A stretch of 64,000 bases of DNA from Paracoccus yeei ATCC BAA-599 (GCF_000622145.1 NZ_KK211402.1:87069-151068), one strand, 5' to 3'. Shown: positions 1-9,408, counted from the first letter of the stretch. Program-made: numbers and translations. The notes: generated by a model from the letters alone, not told the origin.

Positions 1-153
1 CGGAGCATGCTTCCACATCAACCCATTGCGCTGGATCAAGATTATCCCGCTCAGAACGCGCCGGTCATCGACCCTCGGCCTGCCTCGGAACTTCGGAAAG
101 AACGGCCGCAGCCGCTCTATCTGCGCATCTGTCAGCCAATAAAGCGCGCTCAT
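1..153 (-). CDS. IS5-family transposase, N-terminal fragment
   Basis: Reading the minus strand from ATG at 153 gives MSALYWLTDAQIERLRPFFP, followed by a segment ending QRNGLMWKHAP. This is the typical start of DDE transposases of the IS5/IS427 group (DUF4096 region). A good ribosome-binding site (GGGAGG) precedes the ATG. Only about 51 residues are present because the window ends. The catalytic DDE residues would lie outside, so whether the gene is intact is unknown. It lies 260 bp from a tRNA gene. Confidence 0.8.
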   Translation of the reverse strand, partial: MSALYWLTDAQIERLRPFFPKFRGRPRVDDRRVLSGIILIQRNGLMWKHAP

Positions 154-225
154 GATCCCTCCCCAAGTCGGGAGTTTGAATCATGCCGCCCGCCGGCGCT
201 CAGGGAAATTTATAGGTCCTGACTC
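1..225 (-). mobile_element. Truncated IS5-family insertion sequence (left window edge)
   Basis: This is the transposase start plus its outer end. The element runs off the window at position 1. Its outer boundary is placed near 225, where the reverse strand begins GAGTCAGGACC and is flanked by TAG. This would fit the TA-type target duplication of the IS427 subgroup of IS5. The other end and the rest of the transposase are outside the window, so completeness cannot be judged. The boundary is an inference from the sequence ending in GAG next to CTAG. Confidence 0.6.
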
Positions 226-413
226 TAGGCCCCCTGTCTTGTCGGGGTAGAGCCACCCATTTCAAAAATAAAATTCAAATCCTTCAGCCTGTAGAGGAAA
301 AGCCTCTATGGGTTTCCCCTGATTCTACAAAAAAATCTGTGAGACTGACAGGTGGGAAACACCAGTGGGAAAGGGCTGCGATAAACCCTTGAAATATATG
401 GTGTAAACATGAT
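226..413. other. AT-rich intergenic spacer between IS end and tRNA
   Basis: This stretch is far more AT-rich than its surroundings. I see no credible gene in it. It contains a hairpin followed by a seven-T run that can serve as the tRNA terminator, and a second small hairpin (TAGAGG/CCTCTA) near 292-310. The low GC may mark foreign DNA brought in with the insertion sequence. Confidence 0.5.
329..368 (-). terminator. Candidate Rho-independent terminator of tRNA-Ala
   Basis: Read on the minus strand downstream of the tRNA, a GGTG/CACC stem extended by ACTG/CAGT across a bulge is followed by CTCACAGA and then seven T residues (329-335 on plus). The stem is imperfect, so the call is moderate. 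Confidence 0.4.
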
Positions 414-489
414 TGGTGGAGCCGAGGGGAATCGAACCCCTGGCCTCATCATTGCGAACGATGCGCTCTACCAACTGAGCTACGGCCCC
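414..489 (-). tRNA. tRNA-Ala (anticodon CGC)
   Basis: The minus strand gives a 76-nt cloverleaf beginning GGGGCCGTAGCTCAG and ending CTCCACCA, with the CCA encoded. The anticodon loop is TTCGCAA, so positions 34-36 read CGC, which decodes the alanine codon GCG. The D-loop (AGTTGGTAGAG) and the T-loop (GGTTCGATTCC) are canonical. The gene stands alone, with the 3' end of gcvP 113 bp upstream and the AT-rich spacer downstream. Confidence 0.95.
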
Positions 490-602
490 ACACTGGCGGG
501 GTATCTGGACCGCGCCGAAAGGAAAGTCAAGAGGGGCCGCCGCGCCTTTCTGCGAGACGGGCGGCAGGGGCGCGGGATCGGTTCCGCGCGCCCCCGTGCC
601 GG

Positions 603-3434
603 TCATTCGGCCGCCTGGGCGTAGTCTTCGACCGGCGGGCAGGTGCAGACCAGATTGCGGTCGCCATAGGCGTTGTCCACCCGCCCCACCGGAGGCCAGT
701 ACTTGTCCACCCGGAAGGCGCCGGGCGGAAAGCAGCCCTGCTCGCGCGAATAGGCCCGGTCCCAGTCGGCGACCAGGTCCTCGACCGTATGGGGGGCGTG
801 GCGCAAGGGGCTGGCCTCGGGGGCGATGCGGCCCTCGGCGACCTCGGTGATCTCGTCGCGGATCGCCAGGAAGGCGGCGATCAGGCGGTCGATCTCGGCC
901 TTGGTCTCGGACTCGGTGGGCTCGACCATCAGCGTTCCGGCGACCGGCCAGCTCATGGTGGGCGCGTGGAAGCTGTTGTCGATCAGGCGCTTGGCGATGT
1001 CGTCCACGGTCACGCCATGGGCGGCAAAGGGCCGCATGTCCAGGATGCACTCATGCGCGACCCGGCCGCGATTGCCCATGAACAGGACCGGATAGGCCGC
1101 GGCGAGCCGGCTGGCGATATAGTTCGCGTTCAGGATCGCCACCCGCGTCGCCTGGGTCAGACCCGCGCCCCCCATCATCAGGATATAGGCCCAGGAGATC
1201 AGGAGGATCGAGGCGCTGCCCCAGGGCGCCGCCGACACCGCGCCCTCCTCGCCGGTGCGCGGATCGGCCGGCAGGAAGGGCGCCAGATGCGCCTTGACGC
1301 CGATCGGCCCCATGCCGGGGCCGCCGCCGCCATGCGGAATGGCGAAGGTCTTGTGCAGGTTCAGGTGGCTGACATCGCCACCGATCTCTCCGGGCTTCAC
1401 CAGGCCGACCAGCGCGTTCATGTTCGCCCCGTCGATATAGACCTGCCCGCCGTGGCGATGGGCGATGTCGCAGACCTCGCGGACGGTATCCTCGAACACG
1501 CCATGCGTGCTGGGATAGGTGATCATCACGGCGGCCAGCCGCTCGCCCGCCTGCGCGGCCTTCTGGGCGAAATCCTCCAGGTCGATATCGCCGTTCGGGG
1601 CAGATTTGACCACCACGACCTGCATCCCCGCCATCTGCGCCGAGGCCGGGTTGGTGCCATGCGCCGAAACCGGGATCAGGCAGATGTCGCGGGCCTCGCC
1701 CCGCGCACGGTGATAGGCGGCGATGGTCAGCAGCCCCGCATATTCCCCTTGCGCGCCGCTGTTCGGCTGCAGCGAGAACGCGTCATAGCCGGTGATCCGG
1801 CACAGCTTTTCGGTCAGGTCGGCAAAGACCTCGTGATAACCCGCCGCTTGGTCCTCGGGCGCAAAGGGATGGATGGCGGCGAACTCGGGCCAGGTGATCG
1901 GCATCATCTCGGCCGCCGCGTTCAGCTTCATCGTGCAGCTGCCCAGCGGAATCATCGCCCGGTCCAGCGCCAGGTCGCGGTCCGACAGGCGGCGCATATA
2001 GCGCATCATCTCGGACTCGGCCCGGTTCATGTGGAACACGGGATGGGTCAGGTAGTCGCTGTCGCGCAGCAACGCCTGCGGTATCGCCGGCGCCCTCGCG
2101 GGAACCGCCGCATCCGAAATCCCGAACGCATCGAGCACCCGCGCGATCACCTCGGCATCCGTGGTCTCGTCGACCGAGATCCCCACCCGGTCGCGCCCGA
2201 CCTTGCGCAGGTTGATGCCGCGGTGCCGGGCGGCGGCCAGGATGCCCGCCTGCCCCACCCCCACCCGCACGGTCACGGTGTCGAAGAACGCCTCCGGCTC
2301 GACCTGGGCCCCGGCCTCGCGCAGCGCATCGGCCAGCGTCACCGCGTTCAGATGCACGCGCTGCGCGATGGCGCGCAAGCCTTCGGGCCCGTGGAAGACG
2401 GCATAGAACGACGCCATCACCGCCAGCAGCGCCTGGGCGGTGCAGACGTTGCTGGTCGCCTTCTCGCGGCGGATATGCTGCTCGCGCGTCTGCAGGGACA
2501 GGCGATAGGCGCGGTTGCCCTTGGCGTCGATCGACACGCCGACGATGCGGCCCGGCATCGCGCGCTTCATCTCGTCCCGGCACGCCATGAAGCCGGCATG
2601 CGGGCCGCCGTAGCCCATGGGGACGCCGAACCGCTGGGCGCTGCCCACGGCGATGTCGGCACCCATCGCGCCCGGCTCCTTCAGCACGCAAAGCGCCAGC
2701 AGGTCTGTCGCGACGATGGCGACCGCGCCCGCCGCGTGCAGGGCGGCGCAATCCGCCGACAGGTCGCGGACATGGCCATAGGTGCCGGGATATTGATAAA
2801 TTGCCCCGAACACCTGCGACGGGTCGCAGTCCCCGCCGCGAACGATCTCGATCCCCAGAGGCGCGGCGCGGGTTTCGATCACGGCGATGGTCTGCGGGTG
2901 CAGGTCCTCGCTGACGAAGAACCCGCGCGCTTTCGACTTCGCAAGCCGCTGCGCCATGGCCATGGCCTCGGCCGCGGCGGTGGCCTCGTCCAGCAGGCTG
3001 GCATTGGCGACCGGCAAGCCGGTCAGGTCGGCGACCATGGTCTGGAAGTTCAGCAGCGCCTCCAGCCGGCCCTGGGCGATTTCGGGCTGGTAGGGCGTAT
3101 AGGCGGTATACCAGGCCGGGTTCTCCAGGATGTTGCGCTGGATCGCCGGGGGTGTGACGGTGCCGTAATAGCCCTGCCCGATCAGGCTGGTCATCACCCT
3201 GTTGCGCCCCGCCACCGCGCGCATCCGGGCCAGCAGCGCGGCCTCGGACAGGGCGGGCCAGTCCAAGGGCGCGGCCTGTCGGATGCCGGCGGGCACGGTC
3301 TGGTCGATCAGCGCCTCCAGGCTGTCCACGCCCACCGCCTTCAGCATCTCCGCCATCTCGGCCGGGGACGGGCCGATATGGCGCCGGTTCGCGAAATCGT
3401 TAGGGTTATAGTCGGTCGGCGTCCACGTGCCCAT
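603..3434 (-). CDS. gcvP: Glycine dehydrogenase (aminomethyl-transferring), P-protein
   Basis: This is the PLP-dependent P-protein of the glycine cleavage complex. It decarboxylates glycine and passes the aminomethyl group to the lipoyl arm of GcvH. At 943 residues it has the full length of the fused single-chain form (GcvPA plus GcvPB halves). The start [21 protein letters not shown] matches the usual N-terminus with the RHIGP motif. The PLP lysine lies in [16 protein letters not shown] in the C-terminal half. A GAGGC ribosome-binding site precedes the ATG. It is the last gene of the minus-strand gcvT-gcvH-gcvP operon and is separated from gcvH by about 140 bp carrying a repeat. Control is expected from the glycine riboswitch upstream of gcvT. 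Confidence 0.97.
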   Translation of the reverse strand: MGTWTPTDYNPNDFANRRHIGPSPAEMAEMLKAVGVDSLEALIDQTVPAGIRQAAPLDWPALSEAALLARMRAVAGRNRVMTSLIGQGYYGTVTPPAIQRNILENPAWYTAYTPYQPEIAQGRLEALLNFQTMVADLTGLPVANASLLDEATAAAEAMAMAQRLAKSKARGFFVSEDLHPQTIAVIETRAAPLGIEIVRGGDCDPSQVFGAIYQYPGTYGHVRDLSADCAALHAAGAVAIVATDLLALCVLKEPGAMGADIAVGSAQRFGVPMGYGGPHAGFMACRDEMKRAMPGRIVGVSIDAKGNRAYRLSLQTREQHIRREKATSNVCTAQALLAVMASFYAVFHGPEGLRAIAQRVHLNAVTLADALREAGAQVEPEAFFDTVTVRVGVGQAGILAAARHRGINLRKVGRDRVGISVDETTDAEVIARVLDAFGISDAAVPARAPAIPQALLRDSDYLTHPVFHMNRAESEMMRYMRRLSDRDLALDRAMIPLGSCTMKLNAAAEMMPITWPEFAAIHPFAPEDQAAGYHEVFADLTEKLCRITGYDAFSLQPNSGAQGEYAGLLTIAAYHRARGEARDICLIPVSAHGTNPASAQMAGMQVVVVKSAPNGDIDLEDFAQKAAQAGERLAAVMITYPSTHGVFEDTVREVCDIAHRHGGQVYIDGANMNALVGLVKPGEIGGDVSHLNLHKTFAIPHGGGGPGMGPIGVKAHLAPFLPADPRTGEEGAVSAAPWGSASILLISWAYILMMGGAGLTQATRVAILNANYIASRLAAAYPVLFMGNRGRVAHECILDMRPFAAHGVTVDDIAKRLIDNSFHAPTMSWPVAGTLMVEPTESETKAEIDRLIAAFLAIRDEITEVAEGRIAPEASPLRHAPHTVEDLVADWDRAYSREQGCFPPGAFRVDKYWPPVGRVDNAYGDRNLVCTCPPVEDYAQAAE

Positions 3435-3507
3435 CGTCTGCCTCGATCAGGAAAATCCGCTGGCTGCAGGCCGCGACCATGCGTGCGCCCCGCCCTTCAC
3501 TGTTTTG

Positions 3508-3545
3508 CAAATACCCTCGGGGGGTCCGGGGGGCGAAGCGCCCCC
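3508..3545 (-). repeat. Intergenic palindromic repeat, copy A
   Basis: Between gcvH and gcvP, the minus strand reads GGGGGCGCTTCGCCCCCC, then GGACCCCCCGAGG, then GTATTTG. The same 38-nt block recurs at 26396-26433 with only one or two differences. The GGGGGCG/CGCCCCC part folds into a short GC-rich hairpin. I take this as one member of the extragenic repeats common downstream of genes in Paracoccus and Rhodobacter. Here it lies inside an operon, so it may modulate the gcvH:gcvP ratio rather than stop transcription. Confidence 0.65.
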
Positions 3546-3578
3546 GGGCGCGCGCCGGGCCATCAGGCCCGGCACCGC

Positions 3579-3935
3579 TCAGCCGATCAGCGCCCGATAG
3601 CCTGCCTCGTCCATGAAGCCCGACAGATCGACCGCAGCGGGCTTGATGCGAAAGAACCAGGCGCCCATCGGGTCCTCGTTCACCGCGCCGGGCGTGTCGG
3701 GCAGTGCCTCGTTCACCGCCGTGATCACGCCCGCGACCGGGGCCACGATGTCGGATGCGGCCTTGACCGATTCGATCACCACGATCTCCTCGCCCGCCTC
3801 GACTGTGCGGCCGACCTCGGGCAGTTCGATGAACACCACATCACCCAGCTGCTCGCTGGCATGCGCGGTGATGCCGACGGTGATCTCGTCGCCCTCCTGT
3901 TTCAGCCATTCGTGGTCTTCGGTGTATTTCAGCAT
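3579..3935 (-). CDS. gcvH: Glycine cleavage system H protein
   Basis: This is a small carrier that shuttles the aminomethyl intermediate on a lipoylated lysine among the P, T and L proteins. The 118-residue product begins [17 protein letters not shown], the classic H-protein start. It contains [18 protein letters not shown], in which the lysine of ESVKAA is the lipoylation site. The C-terminal segment ([14 protein letters not shown]) is also typical. It starts 10 bp after the gcvT stop and so is translated from the same transcript. Confidence 0.97.
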   Translation of the reverse strand: MLKYTEDHEWLKQEGDEITVGITAHASEQLGDVVFIELPEVGRTVEAGEEIVVIESVKAASDIVAPVAGVITAVNEALPDTPGAVNEDPMGAWFFRIKPAAVDLSGFMDEAGYRALIG

Positions 3936-3945
3936 CTCTGGCCTC

Positions 3946-5058
3946 TCAGCGCTTGTAGCCGGGTTTGTGGAAAGGAAGCGGGGTCAGGGTGACGGGGATG
4001 CGCTTGCCGCGCAACTCGGCCCACAGGGTCGCGCCCTCGGGCAGGTCGGGGGGCAGCAGCGCCATCGCCACCGGCCCCCCGACCGAAGGACCGAACCCGC
4101 CCGAACAGACCCGGCCCAGGGCCGCGCCGCCCTCGGGCGCGGCAAAGATCTCGACCCCTTCGCGGATCGGGGCGCGGCCCTCGGGGCGCAGGCCCCGGCG
4201 CAGGCGCGCGGGACCATCGTGCAGTTCGTGCAGGATGCCGCCATCGCCGGGAAAGCCGCCCGCACGGGCGCCGCCCAGGCGGCGGACCTTGGGAATGGAC
4301 CAGCCCAGGCCCGCCTCGGCAGGGCTGGTGTCGCGATCCATGTCATGGCCGTAAAGCGGCATCCCGGCCTCAAGCCGCAAGCTGTCGCGGGCCCCAAGGC
4401 CGATGGGGGCGACGCCGGGCTGGTCCAGCAAGGCGCGCGCCAGCGCCTCGGCCCGCTGGGCGGGGACGGAGATCTCGAACCCGTCCTCGCCGGTATAGCC
4501 CGAGCGGCTGACCCAGAGCCGCGCCCCCTGCCAGTCGAAATCGCCCACGTCCATGAAGCGCATCGCCGCCGCGCCGGGCACCAGCGCCGAGAGCGCCGCC
4601 TCGGCCCCCGGCCCCTGCAGGGCCAGCAACCCGCGATCCGTCACCGGCTCGACCGAGACGCCGGCCGCTTCCAACTGGCGCAGATGGGCGATGTCCTGTT
4701 CGGCGCAGGCGGCGTTCACCACCAGCAGCAGGTGATCGCCCTTGTTCGCGATCATCAGGTCGTCCAGGATGCCGCCCTCGGGGTCGGTGAACAGCCCGTA
4801 GCGCTGCCGCCCGGCGGCCAGACCGACGATATCGGCCGGGACCAGCGTTTCCAGCGCCGCCGCCGCATCGGGCCCGCGCAGAATCACCTGCCCCATGTGG
4901 CTGACGTCGAACAGCCCGGCCTGGGCGCGGGTGTGCAGATGCTCGGCCAGGACGCCCATCGGATATTGGACCGGCATCTCCCAGCCGGCAAAGGGCACCA
5001 TGCGGGCACCCAGGGACAAATGCAGGTCGTAAAGCGGCGTGCGCGCAAGCTCGGCCAT
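3946..5058 (-). CDS. gcvT: Glycine cleavage system aminomethyltransferase (T protein)
   Basis: This enzyme transfers the methylene group from the GcvH-bound intermediate to tetrahydrofolate and releases ammonia. Its N-terminus ([26 protein letters not shown]), [10 protein letters not shown] and [11 protein letters not shown] match the GcvT folate-binding fold. I chose the ATG at 5058 because AGGGG lies six bases upstream. An in-frame ATG at 5064 would add MP. It is the first gene of the operon and sits directly behind the tandem glycine riboswitch. The product feeds C1-folate pools, which fits a methylotrophy-capable host. Confidence 0.95.
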   Translation of the reverse strand: MAELARTPLYDLHLSLGARMVPFAGWEMPVQYPMGVLAEHLHTRAQAGLFDVSHMGQVILRGPDAAAALETLVPADIVGLAAGRQRYGLFTDPEGGILDDLMIANKGDHLLLVVNAACAEQDIAHLRQLEAAGVSVEPVTDRGLLALQGPGAEAALSALVPGAAAMRFMDVGDFDWQGARLWVSRSGYTGEDGFEISVPAQRAEALARALLDQPGVAPIGLGARDSLRLEAGMPLYGHDMDRDTSPAEAGLGWSIPKVRRLGGARAGGFPGDGGILHELHDGPARLRRGLRPEGRAPIREGVEIFAAPEGGAALGRVCSGGFGPSVGGPVAMALLPPDLPEGATLWAELRGKRIPVTLTPLPFHKPGYKR

Positions 5059-5105
5059 GGGCATCCCCTGTTTCGCGGGCGGACCGATTCCGCCCGTTCC
5101 AGATG

Positions 5106-5285
5106 CCCCCTCTGTCCTTACCCCATCAGGGGCGCCTGAGATCGTTATCCCTTCGGCGGGCGGGGTCGAGCCGCCACTCTCCAGAACGTTCGGCGGAAAA
5201 CGGTCCCTTTGCCTGAGAGATTCCCGGGGCGGTTGCTCCTTCGGCCCTGGCTTGCGCCAGCGTCTCCCGATTTCCGACCTAAGTC
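5106..5285 (-). promoter_or_regulatory. Tandem glycine riboswitch controlling gcvT-gcvH-gcvP
   Basis: The minus strand carries two consecutive glycine aptamers. The first has CGGGAGAC, then GCCGAAGGAGCAACC, then AATCTCTCAGGCAAAGGGACC. After a short linker, the second has CTGGAGAG, GCCGAAGGGATAAC, TCTCAGGC and a final GGACAGAGGGGG. Both retain the GAGAG, CCGAAGG and CTCAGGC cores of the family. The 3' end of aptamer 2 lies about 50 nt before the gcvT start, so the expression platform probably acts on the ribosome-binding site. In this family glycine usually activates cleavage genes. Confidence 0.93.
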
Positions 5286-5316
5286 GTAGCGGGGGGCGAC
5301 CCGCCTGACAAGCCCC

Positions 5317-6099
5317 CTAGATGGTGATGTTCGACGCCCCGCCGTCCAGCAGGACGTTCTGGCCCACGATGAAGCGCGCCTGCTGGCTGCACAGGAAGGC
5401 GCAGGTCGCGCCGAAATCCTCGGGCCGGCCATAGCTGCGGGTCGGGATGGTGGCCTCGCGCCGCCTGCGGGCCTCGTCGATGCCGATGCCTTCGGATTTC
5501 GCGACGCCCGCGTCCAGGCTGTCCGCGCGGTCGGTCGCGTGGATGCCGGGCAGCAGGTTGTTGACCACCACGCCATGCGGCGCCACCTGCCGCGACATGC
5601 CGGCGACGAACCCGGTCAGCCCGGCGCGAGCGGTGTTCGACAGGCCCAGGATCGCGATGGGGGTCCTGACCGATTGCGAGGTGATGTTGACGACCCGGCC
5701 CCAGCCGCGCTCCATCATGCCCGGCACCAGCGCCTGCATCAGGGCCACGGCGGTCAGCATGTTGGCGTCGATGGCCTTGATGAAATCCTCGCGCGACCAG
5801 TCGGTCCAGGTGCCGGGCGGCGGGCCGCCGGCGTTGGTGACCAGGATGTCGGCCTGTCCCCCCAGCGCCTCCAGCACGGCGGCGCGGCCGTCCTGGGTGG
5901 TGATGTCGGCCGCGACCGGCATGACCGAGACGCCGTGCTTCTCGGCGATCTCGCGCGCGGTCCGTTCCAGCGCCTCGGCGCCGCGGGCGTTGATGACCAG
6001 GTCCACCCCGGCCTCGGCCAGGGCCTCGGCGCAGCCGCGCCCCAGCCCCTTCGACGCGGCGCAGACCAGCCCGCGCTTGCCCCTGATGCCCAGATCCAT
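5317..6099 (-). CDS. SDR-family oxidoreductase
   Basis: The 260-residue product is a short-chain dehydrogenase/reductase. The cofactor motif is somewhat atypical (AASKGLGRG in place of TGxxxGIG). LVTNAGG and a serine in NITSQSVRTPI follow, but the usual YxxxK is replaced by a region reading SNTARAGLTG, so tyrosine is missing at the expected place. This Asn/Thr variation is seen in a subgroup of divergent SDRs related to 3-oxoacyl-ACP reductases, and the substrate is unknown. I chose ATG at 6099 because GGGGGAAG lies upstream and the family start (MDLGIRGKRGLV) begins there. It lies 85 bp downstream of the hybrid kinase gene on the same strand. Confidence 0.85.
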   Translation of the reverse strand: MDLGIRGKRGLVCAASKGLGRGCAEALAEAGVDLVINARGAEALERTAREIAEKHGVSVMPVAADITTQDGRAAVLEALGGQADILVTNAGGPPPGTWTDWSREDFIKAIDANMLTAVALMQALVPGMMERGWGRVVNITSQSVRTPIAILGLSNTARAGLTGFVAGMSRQVAPHGVVVNNLLPGIHATDRADSLDAGVAKSEGIGIDEARRRREATIPTRSYGRPEDFGATCAFLCSQQARFIVGQNVLLDGGASNITI

Positions 6100-6184
6100 G
6101 TGCTTCCCCCTTGGATTCGGTCCGGGCCCAAGGGAACCCCGCCCCGGCCGGATTGTCCAGCCGCGTCGCCCCGCGCGCCTTGCC

Positions 6185-7525
6185 TCAGGCCACAGGCTCC
6201 ATCGCCAGCGTGTGCCGGATCGCCGCCTGAAGGTCCTCGGCCCGCAGCGGCTTTTCCAGCACCGGCACGCCCATCTCCAGGCTGGCGCGGCTGATATCCG
6301 GGTCGCGCCGGGCCGAGACGATGATCGCCGGCACCGGCTGGCCCGCGCGGGCGCGCAATTCCCCGATCGCCTGCAGGCCGGTATCGCCATTGTCCAGGTT
6401 GTAGTCGGCGATGATGACATCGGGCGGGTCGTCGCCCATCTGGGCCAGCGCCTCGGCGGTGCCGCCGGTGACGCGCGCCACCATGCCCAGCCGGTCGCGC
6501 AGGATCAGCTCATAGGCGCGGCGCATGGCGTGGTCGTTTTCCACCACCAGCGCGACCCGGCCCCGCAGCGAGGGATCGCTCCAGGCGGGCAGGACACCCC
6601 GCGCCTCGGTCTCGGGCTGGACCAGGGGCAGGCTGATGCGGAACACCGTGCCGCGGCCCGGCTCGCTGTCCATGGCGATGGGATGGCCCAGCTTGGCGCA
6701 AGCCCGGCGCACGATCGACAGGCCCAGGCCCATGCCGGGCGCGCCCCCCTCGCGGCCGATGCGCTGGAATTCGTCGAAGATGCGCGCGCGGTCGGTCGCG
6801 GCGATGCCGATGCCAGTGTCCATGATCTCCAGCCAGGCGCGACCGCCCCGCTTGCGGACGCCGACCAGCACGCCGCCGCGGTCGGTGTACTTGATCGCGT
6901 TCGACACCAGGTTCTGGGCGATGCGCCGCAGGAAGGTCGGGTCGCTTTCCACCACGGCCGAGGTCGGCGCAAAGGCCAGCTTCAGCCCCTTGGCCTCGGC
7001 CATGGGGGCATATTCGACGGCCAGGCGGCGGAACAGGTCGTTCAGCACCACCGGCTTGCGCTGGAACTCGATCCGCTGGCTGTCCAGGCGCGAGATGTCC
7101 AGGACCGCGTGCATCAGCTCCTCGACCGATTCGAAGGCGCCGGACAGGCGGTTCGCCAGTTCCGCCTGCAAGTCGTCCAGCGGGGTGTCCTTCAGCGCGG
7201 ACAGGAACAGCTTGGCAGCCGACAGCGGTTGCAGCAGGTCGTGGCTGGCCGCGCGCAGGAAGCGGGTCTTGGAACGGTTCGCCTCTTCGGCCAGGGCGCG
7301 GGCGACGGCCAGTTCGCGGTTCCGTTCCGACAGATCGGCCAGCGCCTGTTCCAGCTCGCGGGTACGGACCTGGACCTCCTGCTCCAGCGCGACGGCGGCC
7401 TGGAACATCGACCACGCCGACCCGCGCGAGGCTTCCAGCCGGTCGATCCGCTCGGCCAGCACGGTCGAGATGCGGGTCAGCTTCTCGACCTGGCGGGCCT
7501 CGGTGTCGTCGTCGCGCAGGAACAT
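6185..7525 (-). CDS. Soluble hybrid histidine kinase/response regulator (NahK/ErcS'-like)
   Basis: This 446-residue cytosolic kinase has no membrane segment or signal peptide. Residues 1-85 are predicted coiled coil. The HisKA phospho-site is at about His95 (RAASHDLLQP). An HATPase domain follows, with NAIKYTD, DTGIGI and GMGLGLSI. A C-terminal receiver has its Asp at about residue 374 (IADYNLD). It lies 3 bp after the FIST gene and in the same operon as a LuxR-type regulator. The same trio of FIST protein, hybrid kinase and LuxR regulator sits near pqq genes in Pseudomonas (PA1975/PA1976 and ErbR). The P. denitrificans FlhS kinase is another candidate equivalent. The signal is unknown. Confidence 0.88.
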   Translation of the reverse strand: MFLRDDDTEARQVEKLTRISTVLAERIDRLEASRGSAWSMFQAAVALEQEVQVRTRELEQALADLSERNRELAVARALAEEANRSKTRFLRAASHDLLQPLSAAKLFLSALKDTPLDDLQAELANRLSGAFESVEELMHAVLDISRLDSQRIEFQRKPVVLNDLFRRLAVEYAPMAEAKGLKLAFAPTSAVVESDPTFLRRIAQNLVSNAIKYTDRGGVLVGVRKRGGRAWLEIMDTGIGIAATDRARIFDEFQRIGREGGAPGMGLGLSIVRRACAKLGHPIAMDSEPGRGTVFRISLPLVQPETEARGVLPAWSDPSLRGRVALVVENDHAMRRAYELILRDRLGMVARVTGGTAEALAQMGDDPPDVIIADYNLDNGDTGLQAIGELRARAGQPVPAIIVSARRDPDISRASLEMGVPVLEKPLRAEDLQAAIRHTLAMEPVA

Positions 7526-7528
7526 GGC

Positions 7529-8701
7529 CTAGCCCCCCTCGGGCGGCATCAGGGCCATGCCGACGAAGGTCTGGTTCACATGCATCCCGCTGAGCTGTTC
7601 GCCATAGGTGTTGAAGCCCGCCACCCGATAGCGCGCCAGCAGGTCCGACATCTGCTCGGTCATGCCCGCGCGCTCCAGGGCCAGCCGGCGCAGGATGCAG
7701 TCAAAGCCCAGGACCATCAGCGGCGGGCGCGGCAGCGCGTCCATCGCCTCGGCAAAGCCGCGTGTCATGTCGACGGCCCGGCCCACGGTCAGGATGTTGC
7801 CGGGCTCGACCCCCGACAGCAGTTGCAGCCCGCCGTCCGGCGTCACGGCGCGGATGGCGCGGACATGATGGCGCCGTCCGGTGCGCAGCAGCAGCGGATG
7901 ACGGGCGAATTCAGTGGCGGTCAACGCGCCGCCGGGAATGCGCGCCAGACGGGCGTATTCCTGGGCGGCGGGCTCGGCGTTCAACTCCCAGATGATGCGG
8001 TCATGGGGGTCGGCCGCCGTCACCACCGCGCGGCTTTCCGTCGGACGGAAATGCGCGAACGAGACCTCGGCCACGGCCAGGTCGGTCTCGACCAGCAGAA
8101 AGACGGCGGCGCCGGGCTGCTCCTCTCCGTCGACCATCTGGCAGGTGGGCAGGAACCGCAGCCCCCCCGCGGCCGAGCCGCCGATCACCGGCAGGTCGGG
8201 CATCGCGGCATCCAGCGTCGCGACCAGCACGTCCTCTTGCCGGGCATGGGCGTCGGCCAGCAGGATGCCAAAGCGCGAACGCGCCGGGCTGCGCGGGAAA
8301 TCCGCCTGGAACCGGCGCAGGCTTGCCATCCATTCCGATACCGGGATCTGGGCCTGGTGGCGCAGCAGGCAGACCCCCACCCGGAAGCTGACCGAGGGAA
8401 ACCCCAGCGCCACGACGCTGTTCTTGCAATAGCCCCCCGGCCCGATTTCCCCGGCCGAGGAACAGCCCACCACCCGGCAGCCCAGCGAGTCGTGCAGTGC
8501 GGCGCCGGCGGCGGCCAGCCCGCCCGCCGGGTCGCCGAACATCAGGACCAGCGCCGGCCGCAGCGGCGCCAGGGCGTCGTGCAGTTGCCGCGTCAGGTCC
8601 GGTGCGTCGGCAGGGACCGCGATGCAGGACGGGGCGGGCGGCGCGCCGGGCGGCCCGGGCAGATCGCCCGGCCAGGGCGCGGCGGGCAGGGCCGGGCTCA
8701 T
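7529..8701 (-). CDS. FIST domain-containing sensory protein (NosP-like)
   Basis: The 390-residue protein has the arrangement of FIST_N (roughly residues 40-230) followed by FIST_C (roughly 235-375). Recognisable stretches include VVGCSSAGEIGPGGYCKNSVVA and LPVIGGSAAGG. It has no membrane segment. Its ATG overlaps the stop of the upstream response regulator (ATGA) and the kinase gene follows within 3 bp, so the three are co-translated. FIST proteins partner with signalling proteins, and NosP of Pseudomonas binds heme and NO and controls its neighbouring kinase. Whether this one binds heme cannot be told from the sequence. Confidence 0.85.
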   Translation of the reverse strand: MSPALPAAPWPGDLPGPPGAPPAPSCIAVPADAPDLTRQLHDALAPLRPALVLMFGDPAGGLAAAGAALHDSLGCRVVGCSSAGEIGPGGYCKNSVVALGFPSVSFRVGVCLLRHQAQIPVSEWMASLRRFQADFPRSPARSRFGILLADAHARQEDVLVATLDAAMPDLPVIGGSAAGGLRFLPTCQMVDGEEQPGAAVFLLVETDLAVAEVSFAHFRPTESRAVVTAADPHDRIIWELNAEPAAQEYARLARIPGGALTATEFARHPLLLRTGRRHHVRAIRAVTPDGGLQLLSGVEPGNILTVGRAVDMTRGFAEAMDALPRPPLMVLGFDCILRRLALERAGMTEQMSDLLARYRVAGFNTYGEQLSGMHVNQTFVGMALMPPEGG

Positions 8702-9408
8702 GCGGGTTCGAAAAGCCTGACGCTGTTGGCCAGCAGCACCGCCTGGGTGCGGCGGCGGGCGTTGATCTTGGACATGATGGCGGTGATGTGGGTCTTGACC
8801 GTGGCCTCGGCGATCGACAGTTCGTAGCTGATTTCCTTGTTCGCCTTGCCCTGGCAGATCAGCCGCAGGATCTTCATCTGCTGGGGCGTCAGGCTGGCGA
8901 AGCGGCGCGCCAGGTCCGCGCGCGCGGCATCGCCCTCGCCGGCGTTCTCGGGCTCATAGCCCTCGGGGGTGACGTGCTCGCCCTCCCACATGCGGCGCAG
9001 GCTGTCGACCAGCGCCTCGCGGCCCAGCGACTTGCTGATATAGCCCTGCGCCCCCGCCGCCATCGCGGCCGAGATCATCGCATTGTCCAGATCGGCCGAG
9101 ATCATGGTGATCGGCACCCCGGGGATCTGGCGGCGCAGCGTCACCAGTCCCTCGGCGCCACGGGCGTCGGGCAGGTTCAGGTCCAGGATGACGGCATCTG
9201 GCACGCCCTGGGCGCGGATCTGTTCCTGGGCCGCGGCCAGGCTGCGGGCGGTGCGCACGTTCTTCAGCCCGAAGCTGATCTTCAGCGTCAGCGCCAGCGC
9301 GTCGCACATCAGGGGGTGGTCGTCGACGATCAGGATCTCGCGTACGCGGTCCGCCGACTGTCGGGACGGGCCGGGTTGTTCCTTTAGCTGCGGAATGGCT
9401 GAAGCCAT
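8698..9408 (-). CDS. LuxR/NarL-family response regulator (AgmR/ErbR/FlhR-like)
   Basis: The 236-residue product has a receiver domain with LIVDDHP, a phospho-acceptor at about Asp76 (VILDLNLPD) and a lysine in YISKSLG. A LuxR-type helix-turn-helix follows at residues 170-215 (LTPQQMKILRLICQGKANKEIS). I chose the second ATG (9408) because GAGGAG lies six bases before it. An ATG at 9414 abuts the ribosome-binding site directly. It heads the regulator-FIST-kinase operon and starts 117 bp after pqqE. By context it is the likely activator of pqq or alcohol-oxidation genes, similar to P. aeruginosa ErbR or P. denitrificans FlhR. That role is inferred. Confidence 0.88.
   Translation of the reverse strand: MASAIPQLKEQPGPSRQSADRVREILIVDDHPLMCDALALTLKISFGLKNVRTARSLAAAQEQIRAQGVPDAVILDLNLPDARGAEGLVTLRRQIPGVPITMISADLDNAMISAAMAAGAQGYISKSLGREALVDSLRRMWEGEHVTPEGYEPENAGEGDAARADLARRFASLTPQQMKILRLICQGKANKEISYELSIAEATVKTHITAIMSKINARRRTQAVLLANSVRLFEPA

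Noticed and set aside
789..3992. Long plus-strand ORF (1067 codons) opposite gcvP
   Set aside because: It is a shadow of the gcvP-gcvH region in another frame, with His/Arg/Gly-rich composition and no known fold.
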